Positions 14,513 through 24,668 of a DNA stretch of 64,000 bases are shown in pieces; within the stretch, counting starts at the first letter, position 1; every line of letters starts with the position of its first letter. Below the pieces are notes generated by a model that did no database searches, had not been told where the DNA came from, and was given only the letters and a program-made list of their open reading frames with translations. A program made the position numbers and the translations under genes. Source of the stretch: Frateuria hangzhouensis. GTDB taxonomy: Bacteria > Pseudomonadota > Gammaproteobacteria > Xanthomonadales > Rhodanobacteraceae. The stretch is from the NCBI RefSeq assembly GCF_026410505.1, contig NZ_JAPMIU010000005.1, positions 186,001-250,000 on the forward strand, in the 5' to 3' direction.

Positions 14513-17158
14513 TCAGCCGCCCTGCCCCAGCCGCGCCAGCAAGGCCTGCCGCAAGCGCTCCTGCTGACCCTCGCCCAGCGGCGCATCGTGGCGGTCGGTA
14601 AGCTGGAAAAAATCTTCCACCCGCTCGCCGAACGTGGCAATGCGCGCGTCGTGCACGCGCACCTGTGCCTCGACCATTGCCTGCGACACGGCGGCCAGCA
14701 GACCCGGGCGATCGGTACACACCAGCGCCAGCTGGGTGCGTTCGCCGGCGGCGTGGAAGGCGATGCGCGGCGCCATCTGGAAATGCCTGAGTTGCCGCGA
14801 GGCGTTGCGGCGTGCCGGATGCACCGGCACGGTCTGCGCCAGCGCGCGGGCCAGGCGCTGCTGCAGTTCCTCGGCGCGCGCCGGCGTGGCCGGCTGCTGG
14901 GTCTCGGTATCCAGCAGCAGGAAGGTGTCCTGCGCCATGCCGCGCGGCGAAACCAGTACGCGCGCTTCCAGCACCGACAGGCGCAGGCGGTCGAGCATCG
15001 CCGTGACCGTGGCGAACAAGCCGTCGCGGTCGGGCGTGTAGACGAACAGCTCGGTGGTGCCGCGCACCGACAGAGGATGCACCGCGATCAGCGGCAGCGT
15101 ACCGCCGGCGCGCAGGATCGCGGCCGTCTGCCAGGCGATCTGCTCTGGCCGGTGGCGCAGGAAGCTGGCCTGCGGGAAGTCGGCCCACACGCGCGTCACC
15201 GTCGGCACATCGAAACCATCGGCTTGCAGCAGCGGCAGCGCGTAGCCCTGGCATTCGCGCACGCGGGTGGCCGCATCGCGCGGCAGCTCGACGTCGCTGC
15301 GCAGGGCGTAGCGGGTGGCGCTGTAGAGGTCGGCCAGCAGGCGGTCCTTCCAGCCGTTCCACAGCTTGGGGCTGGTGCCGATGATGTCGGCGATGGTGAG
15401 CAGATACAGCTGGCCGAGCTGCTCGCGGTTTTCCACGACTTCCGCAAAGCGCGCGACCACCTCGGGGTCGGTGATGTCCTGGCGCTGCGCGGTGACGCTC
15501 ATCAACAGATGGTGGCGCACCAGCCAGGCGACGCGCTCGACGTCGTTGGGCGGCAGGCCGAGCTTGCTGCAGAACGCGCGCGCCTCCTCCTCGCCCAGCA
15601 CCGAATGGTCGCCGCCGCGGCCCTTGGCGATGTCGTGGAACAGCGCCGCCAGCAGCATTACTTCCGGTGCGGGCAGCGTCGGCCAGATCTCGCGCGCCAG
15701 CGGGAATTCCGCCTGCGCCGCCGGATCGGCGAAGCGCGCCACGTTGTGCAGCACGCGCAAAGTGTGCTCGTCGACGGTGTAGACATGGAACAGGTCGTAC
15801 TGCATGCGCCCGAACACGCGGCCGAACGCGGGCAGGATCGCCGCCAGCAGCCCATGGCGGTTCATTCGCCACAACGCATCCACCGAACGCGCGCCCTGGC
15901 GCAGCAGGCGCAGGAAGGTCGCGAGTACGGAAGGGTCGTCGGCCAGCGCCCCGTCGTGCTGCGCGGTGGCCTGGTGGATGCGGCGCATGGTGTCGGCGGT
16001 GAAGCCGACGATGCCCGGTTCGTCCAGGCGCGCGATGAAGGCCTCCGCCAGCGCGGCGGGGCGGCGCACGAACACGTCCGGGTCGCGCGCGGCCAGGCGC
16101 GAGCCGTAGCGCAGGAAATCCTCGCCCACCGGGATCGCCTCCTGGGCCGGCTCGAGCATCTCCTCGAAGCGCTCGAAGATCTGCACGCCGAGCCGCTCGA
16201 TCTGGCTGGCGGCGCGGTAGTAGCCCTGCATGAACTGCTCCACGCCCAGATTGGTGGCGTGCTCGTCGACGAAACCCAGCCGCGCGGCCAATGCGCGCTG
16301 GTAGTCGAACAGCAGCCGCTCCTCGGCGCGGCCGGCCTCCAGGTGCAGCGCGAAGCGGTAGCGGCGCAGTGTCGCCTCCGATTCCTCCAGCGTGGCCTGC
16401 TCGGCCGGGTCGAGCAGGCCCTCGCCGACCATCGCGCCGAAACCGTCGGCGTGGGCCAGGCGCAATCCCAGCCAGCGCAGCGAATCGAGCGTGCGCAGGC
16501 CGCCGGGGCCTTCCTTGAGATTGGGCTCCAGGTTGTAGGCGGTGTCGTCGTAACGGGCGTGGCGGGCGCCGCGCTCGGCCAGGCGCACGGCCAGGTAGGC
16601 CGCCGGCGGCCACAGCGCCGGGTCGTCGACGATGGCGCGCAGCTCGGTATCCATCGCCGCGTCGCCGGCCAGCCGGCGCGCGTCGAGCAGGCTGGTGAAC
16701 ACGCTCGCTTCCTGCGCGGCCAGCGCGCGGCATTGCAGTGGATCGCGCACCGCGTGGCCGACTTTCAGGCCGACATCCCACAAAGTGGCAAAGCATTGTT
16801 CCAGCGCGCGCAGGCGGGTGGGCTGGGCTTCGCGCACCAGTGCCAGCAGGTCCACGTCCGAATGGGGAAACAGCAGACCGCGGCCGAAACCGCCGACGGC
16901 GAACAGCGCCGCGCCCTCGGCTTCGCCCAGGCAGGCGGTCCAGACGTGGGCGACCACGCGGGCGACCACTTCGCCGCGACGGCGGGCCAGCGCCCCGGCA
17001 TCGACTCCTTCGCTGAAGGCGGTCGTCAGTGCACGATCGACATCCTCCAGCAGCTGGCGCAGGGCGCGACGGGCCTCCACCGAGACGCCCGAACGCGGGA
17101 CGGCCGGCGGCAGGCGCGGCAATGGGGGAAGCGCGGGGCGGGCGGGTTCGGCGGTCAC
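14513..17158 (-). CDS. glnD: Bifunctional uridylyltransferase / uridylyl-removing enzyme
   Basis: The glutamine sensor that uridylylates PII proteins when nitrogen is low and deuridylylates them when glutamine is high. Domains in order: nucleotidyltransferase with GGFGRGLLFPHSDVDLLAL (about residues 80-100), helical PII-UTase domain, HD hydrolase domain with ALFHDIAKGRGGDHS, and two C-terminal ACT domains (ELFVYTPDRDGLFATVTAML and LALVCTDRPGLLAAVSQAMV). The start is uncertain: the frame opens further upstream through a family C repeat, and I prefer the GTG giving VTAEPARPALPP (881 residues, normal for GlnD). It lies downstream of map on the same strand. Confidence 0.92.
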   Translation of the reverse strand: MTAEPARPALPPLPRLPPAVPRSGVSVEARRALRQLLEDVDRALTTAFSEGVDAGALARRRGEVVARVVAHVWTACLGEAEGAALFAVGGFGRGLLFPHSDVDLLALVREAQPTRLRALEQCFATLWDVGLKVGHAVRDPLQCRALAAQEASVFTSLLDARRLAGDAAMDTELRAIVDDPALWPPAAYLAVRLAERGARHARYDDTAYNLEPNLKEGPGGLRTLDSLRWLGLRLAHADGFGAMVGEGLLDPAEQATLEESEATLRRYRFALHLEAGRAEERLLFDYQRALAARLGFVDEHATNLGVEQFMQGYYRAASQIERLGVQIFERFEEMLEPAQEAIPVGEDFLRYGSRLAARDPDVFVRRPAALAEAFIARLDEPGIVGFTADTMRRIHQATAQHDGALADDPSVLATFLRLLRQGARSVDALWRMNRHGLLAAILPAFGRVFGRMQYDLFHVYTVDEHTLRVLHNVARFADPAAQAEFPLAREIWPTLPAPEVMLLAALFHDIAKGRGGDHSVLGEEEARAFCSKLGLPPNDVERVAWLVRHHLLMSVTAQRQDITDPEVVARFAEVVENREQLGQLYLLTIADIIGTSPKLWNGWKDRLLADLYSATRYALRSDVELPRDAATRVRECQGYALPLLQADGFDVPTVTRVWADFPQASFLRHRPEQIAWQTAAILRAGGTLPLIAVHPLSVRGTTELFVYTPDRDGLFATVTAMLDRLRLSVLEARVLVSPRGMAQDTFLLLDTETQQPATPARAEELQQRLARALAQTVPVHPARRNASRQLRHFQMAPRIAFHAAGERTQLALVCTDRPGLLAAVSQAMVEAQVRVHDARIATFGERVEDFFQLTDRHDAPLGEGQQERLRQALLARLGQGG

Positions 17159-17204
17159 GGCGGGCACATCCGGAGGAGTGCCCAGCTTACATGCGGCTCC
17201 CCAT

Positions 17205-17335
17205 CGACGACCCCTCTCCCGCCGGGAGAGAAACCCCGCAGGGCGGGTGAGGGTTCGGGCGGAGCGTCGCGCCACGGCGATGCCGAACCCTCTCCCCAGC
17301 CCCTCTCCCGGAGGGAGAGGGGCAATCCATCACGC
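17205..17335. repeat. Family C intergenic repeat
   Basis: CCCCTCTCCCGCCGGGAGAG, GGGCGGGTGAGGGTTCGGGC and CCCAGCCCCTCTCCCGGAGG blocks fill the glnD-map gap. The last block can fold as CCCCTCTCCC / GGGAGAGGGG. The element extends the open frame upstream of glnD and ends at the map stop codon. Confidence 0.7.
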
Positions 17336-18094
17336 ATCCGGCCAGGGCGTGAGAATCTCGAAGCCGTCATCGGTCACCGCCACCGTGTGCTCCCACTGCG
17401 CCGACAGCGAATGATCCTTGGTGACCACCGTCCAGCCGTCGGGCAACTGCCGGGTCTGCGGCTTGCCGGCGTTGATCATCGGCTCGACGGTGAACGTCAT
17501 GCCCTTCTTCAGCTCCACGCCGGTATCGGGCTTGCCGTAATGCAGCACCTGCGGCTCGTCGTGGTAGATCTTGCCGATGCCGTGGCCGCAGTACTCGCGC
17601 ACCACCGAGAAGCCGGCCGCCTCGGCGTGCTTCTGGATCGCGTGGCCGATGTCGCCCAGGTGGGCGCCGGGGCGCACCTGCTCGATGCCGCGCATCATCG
17701 CCTCATAGGTGGTGTCCACCAGGCGCCTGGCCAGTACCGAGGGCGTGCCCACGAAATACATGCGGCTGGTGTCGCCATGCCAGCCGTCCTTGATGACGGT
17801 GACGTCCATGTTGATGATGTCGCCGTCCTTGAGCACCTTGCCCGGCGTCGGGATGCCGTGGCAGATCACGTGGTTGACCGAGGTGCACAGCGTCTTGGGA
17901 AAACCGTTGTAGCCCACGTTGGCGGGCACGGCCTTCTGCACGTTGACGATGTGCTCGTAGGCGATCCGGTCCAGCTCCTCGGTGGTGATACCGGGCTTGA
18001 CGTGCTCCTTGAGCAGCGCCAGCACTTCGGCCGCCAGTTGGCCGGCGACGCGCATGCCTTCGAGGTCCTGGGGAGATTTGAGGGTAATGGCCAT
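17330..18094 (-). CDS. map: Methionine aminopeptidase, type I
   Basis: A 254-residue dinuclear-metal peptidase that removes the initiator methionine from nascent proteins. Typical segments are CTSVNHVICHGIPT, DGDIINMDVTVIKDGWHGDTSRMYF (metal aspartates), YCGHGIGKIYHDEPQVLHYG (metal histidine) and the late TVEPMIN and WTVVTKDHSLSAQWEHTVAV. The start MAITLKSPQDLEGMR matches type I enzymes; an ATG 20 codons upstream lies in the promoter region. It is divergent from rpsB as in other gammaproteobacteria, and upstream of glnD. Confidence 0.94.
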   Translation of the reverse strand: MAITLKSPQDLEGMRVAGQLAAEVLALLKEHVKPGITTEELDRIAYEHIVNVQKAVPANVGYNGFPKTLCTSVNHVICHGIPTPGKVLKDGDIINMDVTVIKDGWHGDTSRMYFVGTPSVLARRLVDTTYEAMMRGIEQVRPGAHLGDIGHAIQKHAEAAGFSVVREYCGHGIGKIYHDEPQVLHYGKPDTGVELKKGMTFTVEPMINAGKPQTRQLPDGWTVVTKDHSLSAQWEHTVAVTDDGFEILTPWPDA

Positions 18095-18136
18095 GGAATC
18101 CGCTTCGGAGAGGCGGCAGCGCCGGCGCCCGGCCGC

Positions 18137-18166
18137 TTGCCGCGAGGCCGGCATGCCGGCTACAAT
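18137..18166 (+). promoter_or_regulatory. Candidate sigma70 promoter for rpsB-tsf
   Basis: TTGCCG, 18 bases, then TACAAT (18161-18166), about 230 bases before the rpsB ATG. That would leave a long leader, as expected for rpsB operons with translational autoregulation. The same GCTACAAT -10 context precedes pyrH. Confidence 0.45.
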
Positions 18167-18294
18167 TGCACGGTTTTGCAGCCGCTGAAGGCCTCCGATC
18201 GAGGTCCACGGCGCAAGACGAAACGGGATTGTAGCGCCCAGGCGCCGTCAAGCCCAACCAACGCCACACACGCATCGGCACCGTCTTCGGGGTG

Positions 18295-18323
18295 CCGCGG
18301 TTCGTTCTTGAAGACGACCGCGG
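18295..18323 (+). promoter_or_regulatory. Hairpin in the rpsB leader (possible S2 autoregulatory structure)
   Basis: CCGCGGT and ACCGCGG form a perfect seven-base stem around a 15-base loop, within the roughly 220-base leader between the candidate promoter and rpsB. In other gammaproteobacteria S2 binds its own mRNA leader. I cannot match this to a defined RNA family by eye. The map-rpsB gap (18095-18396) holds nothing else I recognise. Confidence 0.3.
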
Positions 18324-18396
18324 TCGAGGCCGGGGATGCGTGGAGGTCCCAACCCCCGGGCTGTTCGTTTACGGCCCAACAATCAGGAATACCACC

Positions 18397-19272
18397 ATGG
18401 CACAAGTCACCATGCGCCAGATGCTCGAAGCCGGCGTGCATTTCGGTCACCAGACCCGTTACTGGAACCCGAAGATGGCCCCGTACATCTTCGGCGCGCG
18501 CGGCAAGATCCACATCATCAACCTCGAGAAGACCCTGCCGCTGTTCACCGACGCGATGAACTTCCTGTCGGGCCTGGCGCAGAAGCGCGGCACCATCCTG
18601 TTCGTCGGCACCAAGCGTTCGGCCCGCGAGCCGTTGGCCGAAGAGGCAGCCCGCGCCGGCATGCCGTTCGTCACCGCCCGCTGGCTCGGTGGCATGCTGA
18701 CCAACTTCCGCACCGTCAAGCAGTCGGTGGCGCGCCTGAAGGAGCTGGAAGCGGCCGAGACCGACGGCACCTTCGACAAGCTGGTCAAGCACGAAGTGCT
18801 GTCGCTGCGCCGCGAGCGCGACAAGCTGGAGAATTCGCTGGGCGGCATCAAGAACATGAACCGCCTGCCCGACGCGCTGTTCGTGATCGACATCGGCCAC
18901 GAAGACATCGCCGTGCAGGAAGCCAAGAAGCTCGGCATCCCGGTGATCGCGGTCGTTGACACCAACTACAACCCCGACCTGGTCGACTACGCCATCCCGG
19001 GCAACGACGACGCCATCCGCGCGATCCAGCTGTACGCTCGCGCCGCCGCCGACTCGATCCTGGAAGGCAAGGCCGCCGCGCCGGACGCCGCCCAGGGTGA
19101 CGCCAACGAATTCGTCGAGCTGGACGAGGAAGGCAACCCGATGGCCAAGGACGAGCGCAAGGCCGCGCCGCGCCGCGACAACCGCGGTCCGGCCAAGAAG
19201 GGCGCCGGCGCGCCGCGTCGTGACGGCGGCCGCGGCCGCGGCGGTCGCGAGCAGACCGAAACCGCCGAGTAA
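18397..19272 (+). CDS. rpsB: 30S ribosomal protein S2
   Basis: A 291-residue protein with the complete S2 fold, including [20 protein letters not shown] at the start, the [14 protein letters not shown] segment, [17 protein letters not shown] and [19 protein letters not shown]. It is longer than E. coli S2 because of a low-complexity, basic and Gly/Arg-rich C-terminal tail from about residue 245 ([20 protein letters not shown] and more). The start follows AATCAGGAATACCACC. It is the first gene of the rpsB-tsf operon. Confidence 0.97.
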   Translation: MAQVTMRQMLEAGVHFGHQTRYWNPKMAPYIFGARGKIHIINLEKTLPLFTDAMNFLSGLAQKRGTILFVGTKRSAREPLAEEAARAGMPFVTARWLGGMLTNFRTVKQSVARLKELEAAETDGTFDKLVKHEVLSLRRERDKLENSLGGIKNMNRLPDALFVIDIGHEDIAVQEAKKLGIPVIAVVDTNYNPDLVDYAIPGNDDAIRAIQLYARAAADSILEGKAAAPDAAQGDANEFVELDEEGNPMAKDERKAAPRRDNRGPAKKGAGAPRRDGGRGRGGREQTETAE

Positions 19273-19335
19273 GCCTTTCACTCGCGCCGTGGCGGCCCCG
19301 GCCGCCACGGCGCACCAAGATTTCGAGGATTTCAG

Positions 19336-20220
19336 ATGAGCAATATCTCCGCACAACTGGTCAAGGAGCTGCGCGAGCGTTCCGGCGCCGGCATGATGGA
19401 ATGCAAGAAGGCGCTGGTCGAGAACAACGGTGACATCGACGTCGCCATGGAGTGGCTGCGCAAGTCGGGCCTGGCCAAGGCCGACAAGAAGGCCAGCCGC
19501 GTGGCCGCCGAAGGTCGCATCGTCTCGGCGCAGAAGGACGGCAAGGCCGTGCTGGTCGAGGTCAACTGCGAGACCGACTTCGTCGCCAAGGACGCCAGCT
19601 TCCTGAAGTTCACCGACACCGTCGCCGACGTGGCGCTGGAATCGGGCGCCACTGACGCCGCCGCGTTGAATGCCGCCGCCTACCCGGGCGCGACCAACGT
19701 GGCGGAGGCCGCCAAGGCCCTGATCGCCACCATCGGCGAGAAGATCGACGTGCGCCGCGAGGTTCGCGTCGAAACGGCTGACGGCAAGATCGGCAGCTAC
19801 ATCCACGGCGGCCGCATTGGTGTGCTGGTGGCGCTCAAGGGCGGTTCCGAGGAACTGGCCAAGGGCGTCGCCATGCACGTCGCCGCGATGAACCCGGCCC
19901 ACGTCCGCGCCGAGGACGTGCCGGCCGACTTCATCGCCAAGGAAAAGGAGATCGCGCTGAGCCAGATGTCCGACAAGGACAAGGCCAAGCCGGCCGAGAT
20001 CCTGGAGAAGATCATCTCCGGCAAGATCAACAAGATCGTCTCGGAAGTGACCCTGCTCGGCCAAGCCTACGTGCTGGACACCAACATGACCGTGGCCGAG
20101 GCGTTGAAGAAGGAAGGCGCCGACGTACAGACGGTGGTGCGCCTGGCCGTCGGCGAAGGCATCGAGAAGGTGGAAGAGGATTTCCACGCCGAAGTGATGA
20201 AGCAGGCGGGCCTGGCGTAA
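19336..20220 (+). CDS. tsf: Elongation factor Ts
   Basis: A 294-residue guanine-nucleotide exchange factor for EF-Tu. The N-terminal UBA-like domain contains [16 protein letters not shown] and the core includes the EF-Tu-contacting [12 protein letters not shown]. The C-terminal dimerisation part ends [16 protein letters not shown]. It lies 63 bases after rpsB and is followed by a strong terminator, so here the classic tsf-pyrH link is broken. Confidence 0.97.
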   Translation: MSNISAQLVKELRERSGAGMMECKKALVENNGDIDVAMEWLRKSGLAKADKKASRVAAEGRIVSAQKDGKAVLVEVNCETDFVAKDASFLKFTDTVADVALESGATDAAALNAAAYPGATNVAEAAKALIATIGEKIDVRREVRVETADGKIGSYIHGGRIGVLVALKGGSEELAKGVAMHVAAMNPAHVRAEDVPADFIAKEKEIALSQMSDKDKAKPAEILEKIISGKINKIVSEVTLLGQAYVLDTNMTVAEALKKEGADVQTVVRLAVGEGIEKVEEDFHAEVMKQAGLA

Positions 20221-20246
20221 GCGCCAGGTTCCGGTTGTTCGAAGAA

Positions 20247-20273
20247 GGCCGCGGGAAACCGCGGCCTTTTTTT
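20247..20273 (+). terminator. Rho-independent terminator of rpsB-tsf
   Basis: GGCCGCGG and CCGCGGCC form a perfect eight-base stem around GAAA, followed by seven T residues, 27 bases after the tsf stop. Confidence 0.9.
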
Positions 20274-20360
20274 GTGAAAGTGCGGTTCTGGCGCTATTGT
20301 CGAGGGTCGCGCCGGCCGGAAGCCCTGTCGTGCCGCCCTCGACTCCCGGGAGGTTCTTCG

Positions 20361-23300
20361 ATGCCCCGCATCGATTTTGCGCAGATGCCGACGCAAGTAT
20401 CGGGTCCGCTGGACCTGCACGCCCATCCGCAGCTGTTCGACGCTCTGCCCCTTGCGGTGCTTGTCTGCGACCGGGAGGGCCGCCTGGTCACCGGCAATGC
20501 CGGAGCCCGGGAGCTCTGGGGCGACGCGCTCGAACCAGGCGTGCACGCGGATGACCTGCTTTCCCCGCCGCCGGACGGAAACGGCCTCACGACCACGCGA
20601 CCACGCGCGTGCTTGCCAGTGGTGACACGCTGCACGGCGTGAACCTTCGCGTCACCGGACGCGCGGGATCGACGCATGTATCAGCCACGATTGCGCCACT
20701 CAGGGATGGCGGCGGCGAAATCGTCGGTGCGATATGCAGCCTGCTGCGGCAGCCCGACCAGCAACTGCAGTCCGACTTCGAGGATTTCTTCACCCACGCG
20801 TCGGTTCCCATGCACCTGGTTGGCGCGGACGGGCGCATCCTGCGTGCCAACAGGGCCGAACTCGAGCTGCTCGGGTATTCGCCCGAGGAGTACATCGGTC
20901 GGCACATCGCGACTTTTCACGCCGACCAGGCCGCGCTGGACGAGATCCTGTGCCGCCTGCATGCCGGCGAGCGGCTGGAACAGTTCCCCGCCCGCCTCAG
21001 GGCGCGCGACGGGACCGTCAAGGAAGTTCTGATCAGCTCCAGCCCGCGCTTCGTGGCCGGCCGCTTCAGCAACACCCGCTGCGTAACCACCGACGTGACC
21101 GAGCAGCGTCGGCTCGATCGTGAGGCGCGCGAAAGCGAGCGCCTGCTGCACGAACTGATGAACGCCCTTCCGGTGGCGATCTACACCACCGACGCGGACG
21201 GCCGCATCACCTTTTTCAATGAAGCATCGGCACAATTCGCGGGACGACGCCCGGCGCTGGGCGACATGTGGTGCGTCACCTGGAAGTTGTTCCATCCGGA
21301 CGGGCGACCGCTGCCGCATGACCAGTGCCGATGGCGGTAGCGCTGCGCGAGCAGCGCAGCGTACGCGGCGAGGAAGCCGTTGCCGAGCGCCCGGATGGCA
21401 GCCGCATCACCTTCGTACCCTACCCTACCCCCCTGTTCGACAGGCAGGGCACGCTTGTCGGCGCCATCAACACGCTGGTCGACGTCACCGACCGCAAGCA
21501 GGGCGAGCAGGCAATGCGCGACCTCAACGAAGCGCTCGAGGAACACGTACGCGAACGCACGCAGCAGGCGCAGGACGCATTCCTGCGCCTGCACCGCAGT
21601 GAACGGAGCCTTGCGCTGCTCGTCGACAGCGTGGTCGATTACGCGATCTACATGCTCGACCTGGACGGCCACGTGATCAGCTGGAATGCCGGGGCGGAGC
21701 GCATCAAGGGCTACCGCGCCGGCGAAATCACGGGGCGCAGTTTCGGCTGCTTCTATACCCACGAGGATCGGCGCGCCGGCATGCCGCACCGAGCGCTGCA
21801 ACGGGCCCGGCAGGACGGCCGCTATGCGGCGGAGGGCTGGCGCGTCCGCAAGGACGGAAGCCGGTTCTGGGCCAGCGTGATCATCGATCCGGTGTACGAC
21901 GCGGGCGAACTGGTCGGCTATGCCAAGGTCACCCGCGACGTTACCGAAAAGAGGAAAACCGAGCGCGCCCTGACCGAAAGCGAGCGGCGGGCACGGGGCG
22001 TCATCGACACCGCACTGGACGCGTTTGCCCAGCTGGATGACAAAGGCACGATCCTGGAATGGAACCCGTGTGCCGAATCCATGTACGGCTGGCGCCGCGA
22101 TGACGTGCTCGGCCGCGAACTGGCAACATTGATCTTCGCGCCCCCGGAACAGCTGCTCTTCCGGCAATGCCTGCCCGATCGGCTTTCGTTGCCCCCGGGT
22201 GGCAAACAGCCGCGCCAGATCAAGTCGCGGCGGCGCGACGGTACGGAACTGATCGTCGAGGTGACTTCCAGCGTGCTGCGCCTGGACCAGGGCCGCCTGT
22301 TCAATGTTTTCCTGCGTGACCTCACCGAAAAAATCCAGATCGAAAGCCAGCTTCGCCAGGCGCAGAAGATGGAGGCCGTAGGCAAGTTGACCGGAGGCAT
22401 CGCACACGACTTCAACAACCTGCTGCAGGGCATCATCGGCTCGCTCGAACTGGTCCATCTGCGCGTGCAGTCCGGCCGCAACGACCAGGTGGAAAAGCTG
22501 CTGGAAGGTGCCGGCGAATCTGCCAGCCGCGCCGCCGCCCTCACTCACCGCCTGCTGGCGTTTTCCAGGCGGCAGCCGCTCGATCCGCGTCCGGTGGACA
22601 TCAACCCGCTGGTCGCATCGATGGAGGAGCTGCTCCGGCGGACCCTCGGCGAACAAATCGGGCTCGATTTGGTGGTAGAAGCCGATGCCCTGCATGTGCT
22701 GTGCGATCCGAACCAGCTGGAAAACGCGCTTCTCAACCTCTGCATCAACGCGCGCGACGCCATGTCCGCGGGCGGTCGCCTGACCATCCGCACGGGCGAG
22801 ACGATCCTCGCGCCGGGCGATCCGCGGTTGGCGGCCTCGGCGGACCTTGCACCGGGCCGGTACGTGCATCTCGAGGTTGCCGACACCGGCATCGGCATGA
22901 CGGCGGACATCATCGAGCACGTGTTCGAACCGTTCTTCACGACCAAACCAGCCGGACAGGGAACGGGACTGGGCCTGTCGATGGTGTACGGATTCACCCG
23001 GCAATCGAAGGGGCACTGCGAAATACATAGCGCGCCGGACAAGGGCACGCGCGTCCGGTTGCTGCTGCCTTGCCATGTGAGGGCCGAGCCCATCGGCGAT
23101 GGACCGGCCCCGCTTCGTGCGTCACCCCGCCTCGGCAATGGCGAGGCCGTGCTGGTCGTCGAGGACGACGCGGTGGTGCGGCAGGTGGTGGTGCAGGTAC
23201 TCCAGACACTTGGCTATGTCGCCATCGAGGCGGCGGACGCCGAGCGGGCCACGGACCTGCTTGCCTCCCATCCAATAGACCTGCTCATCTCGGACATCGG

Positions 23301-23502
23301 CCTGCCCGGGCTTGGCGGCCGCCAGCTGGCAGATGCAGCGCGCCAGGCCCAGCCCGGCATCAAGGTCATGCTGATGACCGGTTACGCCGCGGACGCGGCC
23401 TCGCCCGCTGGCTTCCTGGGCCCCGACATGGAATTGATCACCAAGCCGTTCACTACCGAAGCCTTCGGCAACCGCGTTCGCGACATGCTGTCCCCGGCTT
23501 AG
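20361..23502 (+). pseudogene. Multi-PAS hybrid histidine kinase, broken by two frameshifts
   Basis: Three overlapping frames together encode one protein of about 1,045 residues: PAS domains (five by eye), a kinase core with H-box IAHDFNN, N-box CINARDAM, G1 DTGIGM and G2 GTGLGL, then a receiver domain (VVEDDAVV, phospho-acceptor Asp in LLISDIGLPG, Lys in ITKPF). The first break is near 20585-20600; adding one C gives GLTDHATTRVLASGD. The second is near 21328; adding one C gives the well-conserved DQCPMAVAL. Both are one-base losses in short C runs, so a true pseudogene or a base-calling error is possible. GGGAGG precedes the ATG at 20361. The last 725 residues (from 21325) could still be translated from the GTG. 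Confidence 0.8.
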
Positions 23503-23716
23503 CCGGCCGAGGGGCGGGTCCAGCGCGGTCGGTGCGCCGACCTTCCACCAGCTGCCAGCGGTGATCTGCAGATCCCCGGACACCGCAACGGTGCCGCGGG
23601 GTTCGCCCATGGCGGCGGAATCGCACCAACAGCGTTGGCGAACCGGGACGCATGCCAAGCCCAAGGTCGCGGAAGGGCCAAGCATGAACGATCCCAGGCC
23701 ACCGCGTGCCGCACGC

Positions 23717-23745
23717 CTGACGCGCGCTCGCCGCGCCGCTACAAT
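23717..23745 (+). promoter_or_regulatory. Candidate promoter of pyrH
   Basis: CTGACG, 17 bases, then TACAAT, ending 32 bases before the pyrH ATG. The remainder of the 23503-23777 gap shows no gene or repeat I can support. Confidence 0.4.
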
Positions 23746-23777
23746 GCGCCGGTTTGCCCACACAATCCGGAGACCCC

Positions 23778-24500
23778 ATGAGCGACCAGCCAACGTACCG
23801 CCGCATCCTGCTCAAGCTCTCCGGTGAAGCGTTGATGGGCGAGGCCGACTATGGCATCGATCCGAAGGTGATCGGCCGGCTGGCCAACGAGATCATCGAA
23901 GTGCGCAATGCCGGCGTGGAAGTGGGAGTGGTGATCGGCGGCGGCAACATCTTCCGCGGCGCCGGCCTGGCCGCGGCCGGCATGGACCGGGTCACCGGCG
24001 ACCACATGGGCATGCTCGCCACCGTGATGAACGCGCTGGCCATGGCCGATGCGATCGAGAAGCGCGGCGGCTACGCCCGCGTGATGAGCGCGATCCAGAT
24101 CCATGACGTGGCCGAGGACTTCATTCGCCGCCGCGCCATCCGCCACATCGAGAAAGGCCGCATCGCGCTGTTCGCCGCCGGCACCGGCAACCCGTTCTTC
24201 ACCACCGACTCGGCCGCCGCCCTGCGCGCGGTGGAGATTGGCGCCAACCTCGTGCTCAAGGCCACCAAGGTCGACGGCGTCTACACCGCCGACCCGGCCC
24301 GCGACGCCAACGCCACCCGCTATGAGCAGCTCACCTACGACGACGTCATCCACCGCAACCTGCAGGTGATGGACACCGCCGCCATCGCGCTGTGCCGCGA
24401 CCACGGCATGCCGCTGCGGATCTACGACATGACCGTACCGGGCAACCTGATGCGGATCATGCAGGGCGAGCAGATCGGCACGCTGGTCACCGCAAGCTGA
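23778..24500 (+). CDS. pyrH: UMP kinase
   Basis: A 240-residue bacterial UMP kinase of the amino-acid kinase fold, phosphorylating UMP to UDP with ATP. Signatures: [12 protein letters not shown] at the start, [10 protein letters not shown], the [16 protein letters not shown] helix, [20 protein letters not shown] and [20 protein letters not shown] lies upstream of the chosen ATG. It is separated from tsf by the broken kinase gene and probably has its own promoter. A family B palindrome separates it from frr. Confidence 0.96.
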   Translation: MSDQPTYRRILLKLSGEALMGEADYGIDPKVIGRLANEIIEVRNAGVEVGVVIGGGNIFRGAGLAAAGMDRVTGDHMGMLATVMNALAMADAIEKRGGYARVMSAIQIHDVAEDFIRRRAIRHIEKGRIALFAAGTGNPFFTTDSAAALRAVEIGANLVLKATKVDGVYTADPARDANATRYEQLTYDDVIHRNLQVMDTAAIALCRDHGMPLRIYDMTVPGNLMRIMQGEQIGTLVTAS

Positions 24501-24510
24501 CCCCGGTTCC

Positions 24511-24594
24511 CCTGTAGGAGCCCGCTTGCGGGCGATGCTCCGGCCTCTGATGATGGGTCAGGCAAGAGCATCGCCCGCACGCGGGCTCCTACAG
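24511..24594. repeat. Family B intergenic palindrome
   Basis: CCTGTAGGAGCCCGCTTGCG and the inverted GCACGCGGGCTCCTACAG flank a spacer with GGCGATGCTC/GAGCATCGCC also pairing. It lies between pyrH and frr. Confidence 0.85.
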
Positions 24595-24628
24595 AGGAGG
24601 CGCTGGACGAATCGCCGGCGGTCCGCGC

Positions 24629-24637
24629 TGGTATACT
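24629..24637 (+). promoter_or_regulatory. Extended -10 element before frr
   Basis: TGGTATACT, an extended -10 (TGn-TATACT), lies about 30 bases before the frr start and just after the family B repeat. No matching -35 is seen. Confidence 0.3.
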
Positions 24638-24668
24638 TCCGCGCTTCACGCAACGCCGGGTGACCCGC

